Both the position numbers and the translations under genes were made by a program. Positions 8,228 through 16,700 of a DNA stretch of 60,052 nucleotides are shown here, one piece after another; position 1 is the first letter of the stretch, and each line of letters opens with the position of its first letter. The notes under the pieces are model-generated. The model saw only the letters and a program-made list of their open reading frames with translations, was not told the origin of the DNA and did no database searches. This stretch comes from Clostridium sp. 28_17. GTDB lineage: Bacteria; Bacillota; Clostridia; TANB77; CAG-508. The stretch spans positions 1 through 60,052 of the forward strand of contig MNRS01000015.1 in assembly GCA_001916065.1 (NCBI GenBank). Direction: 5' to 3'.

Positions 8228-10003
8228 ATGTATTATAGTAATGGAAATTATGAAGCATTTGCACACCCTAGAAAACCAGAAGGAGTAGATAACAAATCTG
8301 CATACCTAGTAGGAGCAGGGCTTGCATCACTTGCTGCAGCATGTTTTTTAGTAAGAGATGGACAAATGAAAGGTGAAAATATTCATATATTAGAAGAAGC
8401 AAAATTACCAGGAGGAGCATGTGACGGAATTGAAGATGCTCAAAAAGGATTTATAATTCGTGGTGGAAGAGAAATGGAAAATCATTTTGAATGTTTATGG
8501 GATTTATTCCGTTCAATACCATCATTAGAAACAGAAGGGGCATCAGTACTAGATGAATATTATTGGTTAAATAAAAAAGACCCAAATTATTCATTAATGA
8601 GAGCAACAGTAAAAAGAGGTCAAGATGCACACACAGATGGAAAATTCACACTATCTGAAAAGGCGTCAATGGAAATAATAAAATTATTTATGACAAAAGA
8701 TGAAGATTTATATGACAAAAAAATAACAGATGTATTTACAGACGAATTCTTTAAATCAAATTTCTGGTTATATTGGAGAACAATGTTTGCATTTGAAGAC
8801 TGGCATAGTGCGCTAGAAATGAAATTATATATTCAAAGATTTATACATCATATTGGTGGATTACCTGACTTTTCAGCATTGAAATTTACAAAATACAATC
8901 AATATGAATCATTAATAATGCCAATGGTAAAATACCTAGAAAGCCATGGAGTTCAATTCCAATATGACACAAAAGTTACAAATGTATTATTTGATATTGA
9001 TGGAAAAAAGAAAACTGCAAAACAAATAATATGCATTCATAATGGAGAAGAAGAAACAATCAATTTAACAGTAAATGATTTAGTATTTGTTACAAATGGA
9101 AGTTGTACAGAAAGAGCAATGCTTGGAGACCAAAACACTGCACCAGATTTAACTATACAAAATGGCGAAGGCGCATGTTGGGATTTATGGAGAAAAATTG
9201 CAAGACAAAGCCAAGACTTTGGACATCCAGATAAATTCTGTTCAGATATTTCAAAAACAAACTGGGAATCTGCAACAGTTACTACATTAGACGATAAAAT
9301 TCCACCATATATAGAAAAAATCTGTAAAAGAGATCCATTTAGCGGTAGAGTTGTAACAGGAGGAATCGTTTCTGTAAAAGACTCAAATTGGCTAATGAGT
9401 TGGACAATAAACAGACAACCACACTTCAAAAATCAACCTAAAGGTCAATTGGTTGTATGGGTTTATGGTTTATTTACAAACAAACCAGGAAACTATATAA
9501 AGAAGCCAATGAGAGAATGTACTGGTAAAGAAATTACGGAAGAATGGCTATATCATTTAGGTGTACCAGAAGACCAAATAGAAGAATTGGCTACAAATTC
9601 TGCAAACTGTGTACCTTGTATGATGCCATATATAACAGCATTCTTTATGCCTAGAACATCAGGTGACAGACCAAAAGTTGTTCCAGATGGATGCAGAAAC
9701 TTTGCATTTTTAGGACAATTTGCGGACACAGTTAGAGACACAGTATTTACAACAGAGTATTCTGTAAGAACTGCTATGGAAGCGGTTTATACATTATTAG
9801 ATGTAGATAGAGGAGTTCCAGAAGTATTTGGTTCTTGCTATGATGTTCGTGTTTTACTTGACTCAACTTCAAAAATGATGGACGGTAAAAAGTTATCTGA
9901 TATGAAGTTGCCTTTTGCTGCTGAGCTTGTTGCCAAAAAAGCATTGAAAAAAGTTGAAGGTACTGTTGTTGAAGATTTATTAAAAAGATATAATTTAATA
10001 TAA
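8228..10003 (+). CDS. ohyA: Oleate hydratase (FAD-dependent)
   Basis: 591 residues from the chosen ATG. Adds water across the cis-9 double bond of oleate and related fatty acids to give 10-hydroxy acids, detoxifying unsaturated host fatty acids. The N-terminus MYYSNGNYEAFAHPRKPEGV and the FAD-binding YLVGAGLASLAAACFLVRDG are hallmarks of the MCRA/oleate hydratase family, and RGGREMENHFECLWDL is the conserved active-site loop. Length is normal. An in-frame GTG ten codons earlier (8198) lacks a ribosome site, whereas AAGGAA lies 11 bases before 8228. It follows a TetR gene and a lipase-like hydrolase. Confidence 0.96.
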   Translation: MYYSNGNYEAFAHPRKPEGVDNKSAYLVGAGLASLAAACFLVRDGQMKGENIHILEEAKLPGGACDGIEDAQKGFIIRGGREMENHFECLWDLFRSIPSLETEGASVLDEYYWLNKKDPNYSLMRATVKRGQDAHTDGKFTLSEKASMEIIKLFMTKDEDLYDKKITDVFTDEFFKSNFWLYWRTMFAFEDWHSALEMKLYIQRFIHHIGGLPDFSALKFTKYNQYESLIMPMVKYLESHGVQFQYDTKVTNVLFDIDGKKKTAKQIICIHNGEEETINLTVNDLVFVTNGSCTERAMLGDQNTAPDLTIQNGEGACWDLWRKIARQSQDFGHPDKFCSDISKTNWESATVTTLDDKIPPYIEKICKRDPFSGRVVTGGIVSVKDSNWLMSWTINRQPHFKNQPKGQLVVWVYGLFTNKPGNYIKKPMRECTGKEITEEWLYHLGVPEDQIEELATNSANCVPCMMPYITAFFMPRTSGDRPKVVPDGCRNFAFLGQFADTVRDTVFTTEYSVRTAMEAVYTLLDVDRGVPEVFGSCYDVRVLLDSTSKMMDGKKLSDMKLPFAAELVAKKALKKVEGTVVEDLLKRYNLI

Positions 10004-10032
10004 TGTCCAAAAGGGACGGTTCTTTTTGGACA
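10004..10032 (+). terminator. GGGACGG-type hairpin, probable terminator of oleate hydratase
   Basis: Arms TGTCCAAAA and TTTTTGGACA around the core GGGACGGTTC. It starts at the stop codon of the oleate hydratase gene. It is one member of a hairpin family found five times in this window that shares the core but has different, still complementary, arms. Confidence 0.65.
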
Positions 10033-10041
10033 TTTGATAAT

Positions 10042-10066
10042 AAAAGCAGAAAATTTCTGCTTTTTA
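10042..10066 (+). terminator. Intrinsic terminator
   Basis: Perfect arms AAAAGCAGAAA and TTTCTGCTTTT, then TTATTGTTTTT. Being symmetrical it could work in both directions; it backs up the hairpin just before it. Confidence 0.75.
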
Positions 10067-10158
10067 TTGTTTTTACACGCAAAATTTTATATAATATTTA
10101 TATGAAAAAGTCCATATGGACAAAGCAAAGGGATTTGCAATCTAAAAAAATAAAAAAA

Positions 10159-10297
10159 TTTTTAGATGACGATGAACGAGCGAAACGCCCACAAGATTTG
10201 GCAGACAAAATTTGAAAAGATTTTGGATGACGATGAACGAGCGAAGCGGCCTAAGATTTGGCAGACAAAATTTGAAAAATTTTGGATGACGATGAGC
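10159..10297 (+). repeat. Tandem repeat of about 60 bases, 2.3 copies
   Basis: The motif GATGACGATGAACGAGCGAA recurs at about 60-base intervals (GATGAC ends at 10170, 10231 and 10290), with AAGATTTGGCAGACAAAATT between copies. The third copy breaks off after GATGACGATGAGCGAA. It is more GC-rich than its surroundings and lies directly before the glutamate racemase start. Short reading frames across it have no ribosome site. Function unknown. Confidence 0.85.
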
Positions 10298-10328
10298 GAA
10301 ACGAAGTGAAGCGAAAGGAATGAAAATT

Positions 10329-11081
10329 GTGAAAAAAGAAGAAAGTATAGGAATATTTGACTCAGGAATAGGTGGAGTAACAGTATTAAAAGAAATAATA
10401 AAAATATTACCAAACGAAAATTATAAATATTATAGTGATTCAAAAAACAATCCATATGGAGACAAAACGGATAATGAAATAATTGAAATATGCGATAAAA
10501 TTGTTAGTAACTTTATTGAACAAAAATGTAAAGCAATAGTAATTGCATGTAACACAGCAAGTGCAAAAGCAGCAAAGAGTTTACGAGAAAAATATCCAGA
10601 AATCCCAATAATAGCAATAGAACCAGCATACAAAATGGTACATGATTTTTCATATGACCAAGTAACACTTGTAATGGCTACAAAAGGAACAATAGAAAGT
10701 GAAAAATTTCATAAATTGTATAACAAATATGATAATCATAAAACTTATTTAATGGCATGTCATGGACTTGCAGATATTATTGAAGAAGGAAATGAAGATA
10801 AAATAAAACAGTATTTAAAGGAAAATTTATCTGAATATGTTGGAAAAGTTCATAATGTTGTTTTAGGGTGTACACATTATCCATTAATACAAAATGAGAT
10901 AAAAGAAGTATTAGGTGATGTAGAGTTTTTTAATGGTGCAGCAAGTCTTGCTAAACATTTAAAAGATATTTTGAAAGAGAAAGATTTAATAAGTGATTCT
11001 AAAAGTAAAGGGATTGTTGAGTTTACAGATTCAAGTAATTCAGAGTATAAAAAAGAAAGATTTTTTAGACAATTGAAATAG
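10329..11081 (+). CDS. murI: Glutamate racemase
   Basis: About 250 residues. Interconverts L- and D-glutamate for peptidoglycan in the cytosol. Visible motifs: IGIFDSGIGGVTVLKEI (catalytic Asp/Ser loop), IACNTAS (about residue 74, first catalytic Cys) and LGCTHYPL (about 180, second catalytic Cys with His). Length is normal. The GTG at 10329 is preferred because AAAGGA (10314-10319) lies 9 bases before it; the ATG at 10320 touches that ribosome site and would be too close. It stands alone between terminators. Confidence 0.94.
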   Translation: MKKEESIGIFDSGIGGVTVLKEIIKILPNENYKYYSDSKNNPYGDKTDNEIIEICDKIVSNFIEQKCKAIVIACNTASAKAAKSLREKYPEIPIIAIEPAYKMVHDFSYDQVTLVMATKGTIESEKFHKLYNKYDNHKTYLMACHGLADIIEEGNEDKIKQYLKENLSEYVGKVHNVVLGCTHYPLIQNEIKEVLGDVEFFNGAASLAKHLKDILKEKDLISDSKSKGIVEFTDSSNSEYKKERFFRQLK

Positions 11082-11107
11082 TTTTGATATACAAAATAGA
11101 TACAAAA

Positions 11108-11136
11108 AATATATACTTATTGTATATATTTTTTTG
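11108..11136 (+). terminator. Terminator after murI
   Basis: Perfect arms AATATATAC and GTATATATT with a TTATT loop, then TTTTTT. Confidence 0.8.
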
Positions 11137-11144
11137 ACTTTTTG

Positions 11145-11173
11145 TTGACATTTATAATTTATAATTGTAAAAT
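11145..11173 (+). promoter_or_regulatory. Promoter of the prepilin/FGE-like gene
   Basis: TTGACA (11145-11150), 17 bases, TAAAAT (11168-11173): a strong sigma-A type promoter. It drives a leader of about 155 bases before the first ATG of the prepilin-like gene, and another AAAGGAGGG (about 11233) lies in that leader without a recognisable gene after it. Confidence 0.7.
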
Positions 11174-11334
11174 ATTAATTGATACAAGTACATAACATAT
11201 TATGCTTTAGATAAAACATAGAATAAAAATACAAAGGAGGGAAAATTTAAAAAGTGTACTAAAGATAAGATTTTTGAGAAATACTATGAATAAGAAAATT
11301 AAAAAATAAAATACATGAGAGGAGTTATAAAATA

Positions 11335-12499
11335 ATGTTAAATAAAAAATTTAGAAATTCAAATCGGAATTACTTTAGTTGCGTTAGTGATTACGATTAT
11401 TATATTATTGATATTAGCAGGAATAACAATTTCTTCATTGACAAATACAGGAGTGTTTGGAAGAGCAAAAGAGGCTAAAGAAGAAACACAAAATGCTGAA
11501 AAAAATCAACAAAGTATTTTAGAAGAATATGAAAAAGTGCTAAATGAAAATACAGCAGAAAAATTAACAAGTGCTATGTATAATACAAAATTAAGTGATG
11601 ATAATAATATGACTTTAAAAGATGCTAATGGTAATACTTTTGTAATACCAGCAGGATTCAAAATGGTAGTAAATGACGATACAAATAATGCAACAACAGT
11701 AGACAAAGGAATAGTAATAGAAGATGCAACTGTTGATTCTGAAGGAAATGCAACAGCAACAGCAGGAAGTCAATTTGTATGGATACCAGTAGGAAAAATA
11801 TATACAGATACAGCAATAACAGAAGCAAATGCAAAAACAATTGAATTAAATAGATATACATTTGATTCAAATGGAACTCCAACAGCACAAGGAGAAAAGG
11901 CAATAACAGAAAATAATATTAATTATCAAGAATTAGAAACATCTAATAAAGGAAATATAGTAGCAAAAAGTATTACGAATTTTAAAACAAGTGTAACAAC
12001 AAATGGAGGATATTATATTGGAAGATATGAAGCAAGAACATCAACAGCAAGAAATAAAGAAAATGATACATTAACACAAATAACAGTAAAAGGAACAGAC
12101 AAAGTATATAATTGGGTAACACAAATACAAGCTGCAAGTCAATCACAAAATATGTATAATAGTACAAAATTTACAAGTGATTTAATGAATAGTTATGCAT
12201 GGGATACAGCAACATTGTTTTTACAAACATGTGGAACAAATACGAAATACTCAATAAAAACGAGTGTGAATAGTACATTATCACAAACAGGAACAAGCGA
12301 TGATAAACAGTGTAATATTTTTGATATGGCAAGTAATTTAAGAGAATGGACAACAGAAACATCTTCCAATTCCAATAGTCCGTGTGTTAACAGAGGTGGT
12401 AGTTATTACAATAGTGGTCATTACACGAGTTATCACAATTTATATATAACTTCACAAAGTGGTATAGGACTTGGATTTCGCCCAATTTTATATTTATAG
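11335..12499 (+). pseudogene. Prepilin-like surface protein with C-terminal FGE/C-lectin fold, frameshifted
   Basis: The ATG at 11335, preceded by GAGAGGAG, starts MLNKKFRNSN and then loses frame near 11365. One frame over, the type IV prepilin signal GITLVALVITIIILLILAGI continues without a stop to 12499. Without the one-base shift the gene would encode about 388 residues: a prepilin-type N-terminus, a helical linker, and a domain (about 130-388) related to formylglycine-generating-enzyme/C-type-lectin folds, with FVWIPVG, GGYYIGRYEAR, NIFDMASNLREWT, NRGGSYYNSG and GLGFRPILYL. The family is exported or surface displayed. Either the gene is broken, phase-variable, or the base is a sequence error. 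The 3' end looks like a diversified region. Confidence 0.75.
12385..12496 (+). other. Candidate DGR variable region at the 3' end of the FGE-fold gene
   Basis: Between RGGS and GFRP, nine codons are of the form NAY (TAT TAC AAT CAT TAC TAT CAC AAT TAT). That is the pattern left when adenines of AAY template codons are randomised by a diversity-generating retroelement. The position, at the 3' end of a C-lectin/FGE-fold gene, is the standard target. No reverse transcriptase or template repeat is visible in the window, so the retroelement would have to act from elsewhere. Confidence 0.45.
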
Positions 12500-12627
12500 A
12501 ATTGAATTTTTAAAATGTGAAATAAACATATAACTAAATAGCTTTTTGGTGTACTGATATCCAGACACAATTGATATAACATGCTTGTAAGAAGAAAAAA
12601 TGGAGAAAAAATAAAGAAAAATAATGT

Positions 12628-12668
12628 AAAAAATGAGAAGAATTTTAAGATTTTTCTCATTTTTTTTG
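12628..12668 (+). terminator. Terminator after the FGE-fold gene
   Basis: Arms AAAAATGAGAA and TTCTCATTTTT with a 14-base loop, then TTTT. It lies 130 bases after the stop codon. Confidence 0.75.
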
Positions 12669-12858
12669 GCAAATAGACATGTTAAAAAGAGAGATAAAGC
12701 CGCTTAATGTTATGCAAATCAATCAGACATCATAGAGGACAAAATCAAATTTCAAAGTAAAATTTGTATAATTATAAAAGCAATGATTAAAGATTGTGAG
12801 ACCGAGATTAAAATAAGACAAAAATCTTGAAGTAGATGTATTTTTTCATTTATAAGTT
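12669..12858. other. Intergenic stretch with no recognisable feature
   Basis: About 190 bases between a terminator and the inverted repeat of an ATPase remnant. I see no gene, ribosome site or clear hairpin in it. Confidence 0.5.
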
Positions 12859-12911
12859 ATTACTTCCCATTTTTGAAAATATTTAATTTTTGGGAAGTAA
12901 TATGTTATAAT
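12859..12911 (+). promoter_or_regulatory. Inverted repeat and -10 box before the ATPase remnant
   Basis: Perfect 11-base arms ATTACTTCCCA (12859-12869) and TGGGAAGTAAT (12891-12901), immediately followed by TATAAT (12906-12911). The arms could be an operator or an upstream regulatory hairpin for the gene that follows. Confidence 0.5.
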
Positions 12912-12932
12912 ATTTTCGAGGTGAGTAAAATT

Positions 12933-13083
12933 ATGAAATTAATAAAGAGAGAATACCTTGACGCATTAATAGATGTAATGGAAACACCTGATATAAAAGT
13001 TATTACTGCTGTAAGAAGAAGTGGAAATCTAAATTATTAGAATTCTTTAAAGAATATATAGAAAATAATTATAACGAATAATA
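12933..13083 (+). pseudogene. Remnant of an AAA+ ATPase (DUF4143-type)
   Basis: With GAGGTGAG upstream, the frame begins MKLIKREYLDALIDVME, PDIKVITAVRRSG. The P-loop then loses frame: GGAAATCT should be GGAAAATCT, which would continue as KSKLLEFFKEYIENNYNE and then stop. So one A is missing in the Walker A motif and only about 50 codons remain of a protein normally about 400 long. Such ATPases are common accessory genes. The bases to 13165 show no clear homology. Confidence 0.7.
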
Positions 13084-13164
13084 AATCTTGATGAAATTAT
13101 TGTTAGGTTATTTGAAACCCAATATCATATAGCAACAAAACTCAAAAAAATGTTCGTAAAAGTA

Positions 13165-13193
13165 TTGACAAAATAAAATCAAAAATATATAAT
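13165..13193 (+). promoter_or_regulatory. recN promoter
   Basis: TTGACA (13165-13170), 17 bases, TATAAT (13188-13193), 65 bases before the recN start. A half-site GTTCG of the Gram-positive SOS box lies at 13223-13227, but its partner half is poor. Confidence 0.7.
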
Positions 13194-13257
13194 AAGACCA
13201 AACAAAAAATCGCAAACAATTTGTTCGATAAAAAGAATTTTTTAGGAGGTCTTTTTT

Positions 13258-14889
13258 ATGATATCAACATTACATATAAAAAATATAGGGATAATAGATG
13301 ATTTAAGCATAGATTTAAACGAAGGGCTAAACGTATTAACAGGAGAAACAGGAGCAGGAAAAACGCTAATAATAGACTCATTAGGCATAATATCAGGTGG
13401 AAGATTTTCTAAAGAAATGATTAGAAAAAGTGAAACAAATTCATTTGTAGAAATATGTATGTATGAACCAGAAAACGAAAACTCAATAGATGGAAACATC
13501 ATTGTATCAAGAGAAATAAATAGTAATGGTAAAAATATGTGCAAAATAAATGGAAGAATGGTAACTGTAAATGAACTAAAAAACTTTATGAGTAGATTTA
13601 TAGAAATACATGGACAAAATGATAATCAAAGTTTGCTAGATAACAAATTTCATTTAAAATATTTAGATGGATTTATTGGTGATAAAATAATTGATACAAA
13701 AAAACAATATAAAGAAAAATACGAAAAATATTTAGAGATAAAACAAGAATTAAAAAACAACTATGGAGATGAAAAAGAAAGAGAAAGAAAACTTGATTTG
13801 TTAAGATATCAATTTAATGAAATAGAAGAAGCAAATTTGAAAGTAAACGAAGAAGATAATCTAGAAGAAAAAAGAAAGTTGATGTTAAACTCAGAAAAAA
13901 TATCTAAAAATCTAAATGAAGCAGATATTGCAATAGGGGAAAATAGTATAGATAGTATAAATACAGCGATAAGAGCATTAGAAAAAATAGAAAATATAGA
14001 TAAAAAATATGAAGATATTTCAAGCAACTTAAAGAACATTTACTACGAATTACAAGAAATCTCAAGAGACATATCAGAACATAAAGAAGATGTGTATTTT
14101 GACGAACAAGAAAGAAATGAAGTTGAAGAAAGACTTGATTTGATTTACAATTTAAAGAGAAAATATGGTAATGATGTACAAGAAATTTTGAACTATAAAG
14201 ACGAGATAGAAGCGGAAATAAATCACATTGAAAATTTAGACGAATACAATAATAAGCTAAAAAAAGAATTAAAACAATTAAAACAAGAAATGACAACATT
14301 AGCAGAAAAGATGCATAAATTAAGAAATGAATATGGAAAAGTTTTAAGCATTAATATAAACAAAGTTTTAGAAGATTTGGAAATGAAAAATGCAAATATT
14401 AATATTCATGTTGATTACAATGAAGAAGAGTACTTTGAAAACGGAAAAGATATAGTAGAATTTTATATTACTACAAACTTGGGAGAAGATGAAAAGCAAT
14501 TAGCAAAAATTGCATCAGGTGGTGAGATGTCAAGAATAATGCTTGCTATTAAAAAGGTATTAGCAGATACAGATAAAATGCCAGTCTTAATTTTTGACGA
14601 AATTGATACTGGTATAAGTGGAAAAGCTGCAGGAGCAGTTGCAGAAAAATTAAATGGAATTTCTAAAAATCATCAAGTATTATGTATTTCACATTTACCA
14701 AGTATTGCGGCAATTGCAGATTATAATTATTTTATTAGTAAAAGAGTAATTAATGAGAGAACTAACACTAATATAAAATTATTAAATGAGAAAGAAACTT
14801 TAGAGGAAATTGCTCGTATTTCTTCTGGTGAAATTAATGAGGCTACTATCCAATATGCTATGCAGTTGAGAAATAAGAAAGTGAGCTAG
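13258..14889 (+). CDS. recN: DNA repair protein RecN
   Basis: 543 residues, SMC-like. Walker A GETGAGKT (about 29-36) lies in the N-terminal head, a long charged coiled coil spans about 150-370, and the C-terminal head holds IASGGEMSRIMLAIK (about 419, signature) and PVLIFDEIDTGISG (Walker B). It organises broken DNA ends for recombinational repair in the cytosol. TAGGAGG precedes the ATG by 8 bases. Length is close to the usual 550-570. It is followed by eno after 66 bases with no terminator, so the two may be co-transcribed. Confidence 0.96.
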   Translation: MISTLHIKNIGIIDDLSIDLNEGLNVLTGETGAGKTLIIDSLGIISGGRFSKEMIRKSETNSFVEICMYEPENENSIDGNIIVSREINSNGKNMCKINGRMVTVNELKNFMSRFIEIHGQNDNQSLLDNKFHLKYLDGFIGDKIIDTKKQYKEKYEKYLEIKQELKNNYGDEKERERKLDLLRYQFNEIEEANLKVNEEDNLEEKRKLMLNSEKISKNLNEADIAIGENSIDSINTAIRALEKIENIDKKYEDISSNLKNIYYELQEISRDISEHKEDVYFDEQERNEVEERLDLIYNLKRKYGNDVQEILNYKDEIEAEINHIENLDEYNNKLKKELKQLKQEMTTLAEKMHKLRNEYGKVLSININKVLEDLEMKNANINIHVDYNEEEYFENGKDIVEFYITTNLGEDEKQLAKIASGGEMSRIMLAIKKVLADTDKMPVLIFDEIDTGISGKAAGAVAEKLNGISKNHQVLCISHLPSIAAIADYNYFISKRVINERTNTNIKLLNEKETLEEIARISSGEINEATIQYAMQLRNKKVS

Positions 14890-14955
14890 ATAATGTATAA
14901 ATCTGGTAAAAATGGCTAAAATATCAAAAGAAACAAATTGAAAGGTGGTATATTA

Positions 14956-16233
14956 ATGAAAGAATATTTAGCCATAGAAAACATAGAGGCATTAGAAATT
15001 TTAGACTCAAGAGGAAATCCAACAGTCCAAGTAGAAGTAGTAACAGAAGGAGGATTCTCAGGAACAGCAATGGTCCCATCAGGAGCATCAACAGGAAGTT
15101 TTGAAGCAGTGGAATTAAGAGACAACGACAAAAACAGATTTATGGGAAAAGGCGTAAGCAAAGCAGTAGAAAATGTAAACAAAAAAATATCAAAAAAACT
15201 AATCGATATGAATGTATATGACCAAAGAAAAATAGACAGAACATTGATAGAATTAGACGACACACTAAACAAATCAAATTTAGGAGCAAATGCAATTTTA
15301 GGAGTGTCATTAGCAGTTGCAAAGGCAGCAGCCAATTCATTAGGAATGGAATTATACAATTATATAGGTGGAATAAATGCAAAAGAATTACCAGTTCCAA
15401 TGATGAACATTTTAAATGGTGGAAAACATTCAGACAACAATATCAACATACAAGAATTTATGATAGTACCTGTAGGAAGCATAACATTTGCAGAAAGATT
15501 AAAACGTGGAGTCGAAGTATATCATACATTAAAAAAGGTTTTAAAAGAAAAAGGACATTCAGTTGGAGTAGGGGATGAAGGAGGATTTACACCAGATTTA
15601 AAAGATGAAGAAGAAGCATTAGATTCAATAATAGAAGCAATTAAAAAAGCAGGATACGAACCAGGTAAAGATATATGCTTAGCACTGGATATAGCAAGCA
15701 CAGAAATGTATGACGAGGCCAAGAAAACAGGAAAAGATGGATATTATTTTTGGAAAACTGATGTATATAAAACAAAACAAGAAATGATACAATATGTTAT
15801 AGATTTGACTGAAAAATATCCAATTATATCAGTAGAAGATGGCTTGGCAGAAGAAGACTGGGAGTCATGGAAAGAATTAACACAAAAAATAGGAGATAAA
15901 GTTCAATTAGTTGGAGATGATTTATTTGTAACTAATATAAAAAGACTTCAAAGAGGTATAAAAGAAAATGTTGCAAATGCAATTTTAATAAAACCAAATC
16001 AAATTGGAACTTTAACTGAAACATTAGATACAATACAAGAAGCAAAAGAAAAAGGATATAAGACTATAATTTCTCATAGGTCTGGAGAAACAGAGGATAC
16101 AACAATTGCTGACTTGGCAGTGGCTGTAAATGCTGGACAAATAAAAACTGGTGCACCTTGTAGAACTGACAGGGTTGCTAAATATAATAGACTTTTAAAT
16201 ATTGAAAATCAATTAACTATAGAAGAGGATTAA
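14956..16233 (+). CDS. eno: Enolase
   Basis: 425 residues. Converts 2-phosphoglycerate to phosphoenolpyruvate in glycolysis. Motifs: LDSRGNPTVQVEV at the N-terminus, SGASTGSFEAVELRD loop, GDEGGF, the Mg ligands in LALDIASTE, VEDGLAEEDW and VGDDLFVTN, catalytic Lys region ILIKPNQIGTLTET and SHRSGETED. The ATG at 14956 is chosen because AAAGGTGG lies 7 bases before it and the family starts near that point; an in-frame TTG six codons earlier has no ribosome site. Confidence 0.97.
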   Translation: MKEYLAIENIEALEILDSRGNPTVQVEVVTEGGFSGTAMVPSGASTGSFEAVELRDNDKNRFMGKGVSKAVENVNKKISKKLIDMNVYDQRKIDRTLIELDDTLNKSNLGANAILGVSLAVAKAAANSLGMELYNYIGGINAKELPVPMMNILNGGKHSDNNINIQEFMIVPVGSITFAERLKRGVEVYHTLKKVLKEKGHSVGVGDEGGFTPDLKDEEEALDSIIEAIKKAGYEPGKDICLALDIASTEMYDEAKKTGKDGYYFWKTDVYKTKQEMIQYVIDLTEKYPIISVEDGLAEEDWESWKELTQKIGDKVQLVGDDLFVTNIKRLQRGIKENVANAILIKPNQIGTLTETLDTIQEAKEKGYKTIISHRSGETEDTTIADLAVAVNAGQIKTGAPCRTDRVAKYNRLLNIENQLTIEED

Positions 16234-16239
16234 ATCAAA

Positions 16240-16289
16240 AAATAAGATGTGCAAAGGGATTTTATAATTCTTAACACATCTTATTTTTT
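16240..16289 (+). terminator. Terminator after eno
   Basis: Arms AAATAAGATGTG and ACACATCTTATTT with a long loop, followed by TTTTG. It lies just after the enolase stop codon. Confidence 0.8.
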
Positions 16290-16329
16290 GATTATTTTAA
16301 TATTTGCTAAATTTGAGAATTATCAACAA

Positions 16330-16599
16330 TTATTCAACTCTCCTTTGGGTTCTTTCATTAGAATTAGAAGAATTATTAGAACACATTTTTTCATACTCTT
16401 TACATTTGATTTTATAGTCTATCTGCATACATAAATATCTATAGTACAAAAAAGCCTGTTCATATTGTGCCATAGGATTAAACATAGGGTCTCTATATAA
16501 ATCATTCATATCAGGACTACCTGTAGGATTAAAACCATTCATTTGTTGAAATGCAGAAAAGTCCATGAATGGTGGCATGTTATTAAAATCTTTATCCAT
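16330..16599 (-). CDS. Small hypothetical protein rich in Met, Asn and Tyr
   Basis: 89 residues, hydrophilic, with no membrane segment. The start at 16599 is preferred because GGAGATGA lies 5-12 bases before that ATG; an ATG six codons earlier contains this ribosome site. The N-terminal half is rich in Phe/Met/Pro/Asn (NNMPPFMDFSAFQQMNGFNP) and the C-terminal part is charged with two Cys. Such short proteins often occur next to sporulation genes; YlbJ lies directly upstream on the same strand (102-base gap). No function recognised. Confidence 0.65.
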   Translation of the reverse strand: MDKDFNNMPPFMDFSAFQQMNGFNPTGSPDMNDLYRDPMFNPMAQYEQAFLYYRYLCMQIDYKIKCKEYEKMCSNNSSNSNERTQRRVE

Positions 16600-16700
16600 A
16601 AAATCATCTCCAATCATAATAAAGTATATTCATGATTTATGAAATTATGAACTAAAAAAAGTGGCTGATGAGATTAGATGTTTAATTTAAAACCCTTTTT

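Noticed and set aside
10003..10215. 70-residue frame after oleate hydratase
   Set aside because: Runs across two terminators and the tandem repeat, with no ribosome site or recognisable protein pattern.
12500..12932. DGR template repeat or reverse transcriptase next to the variable gene
   Set aside because: The 430 bases downstream show neither a copy of the RGGS-GFRP segment nor an RT frame.
13211..13230. LexA (SOS) box before recN
   Set aside because: Only the GTTCG half matches CGAAC-N4-GTTCG; the partner half has at least three mismatches.
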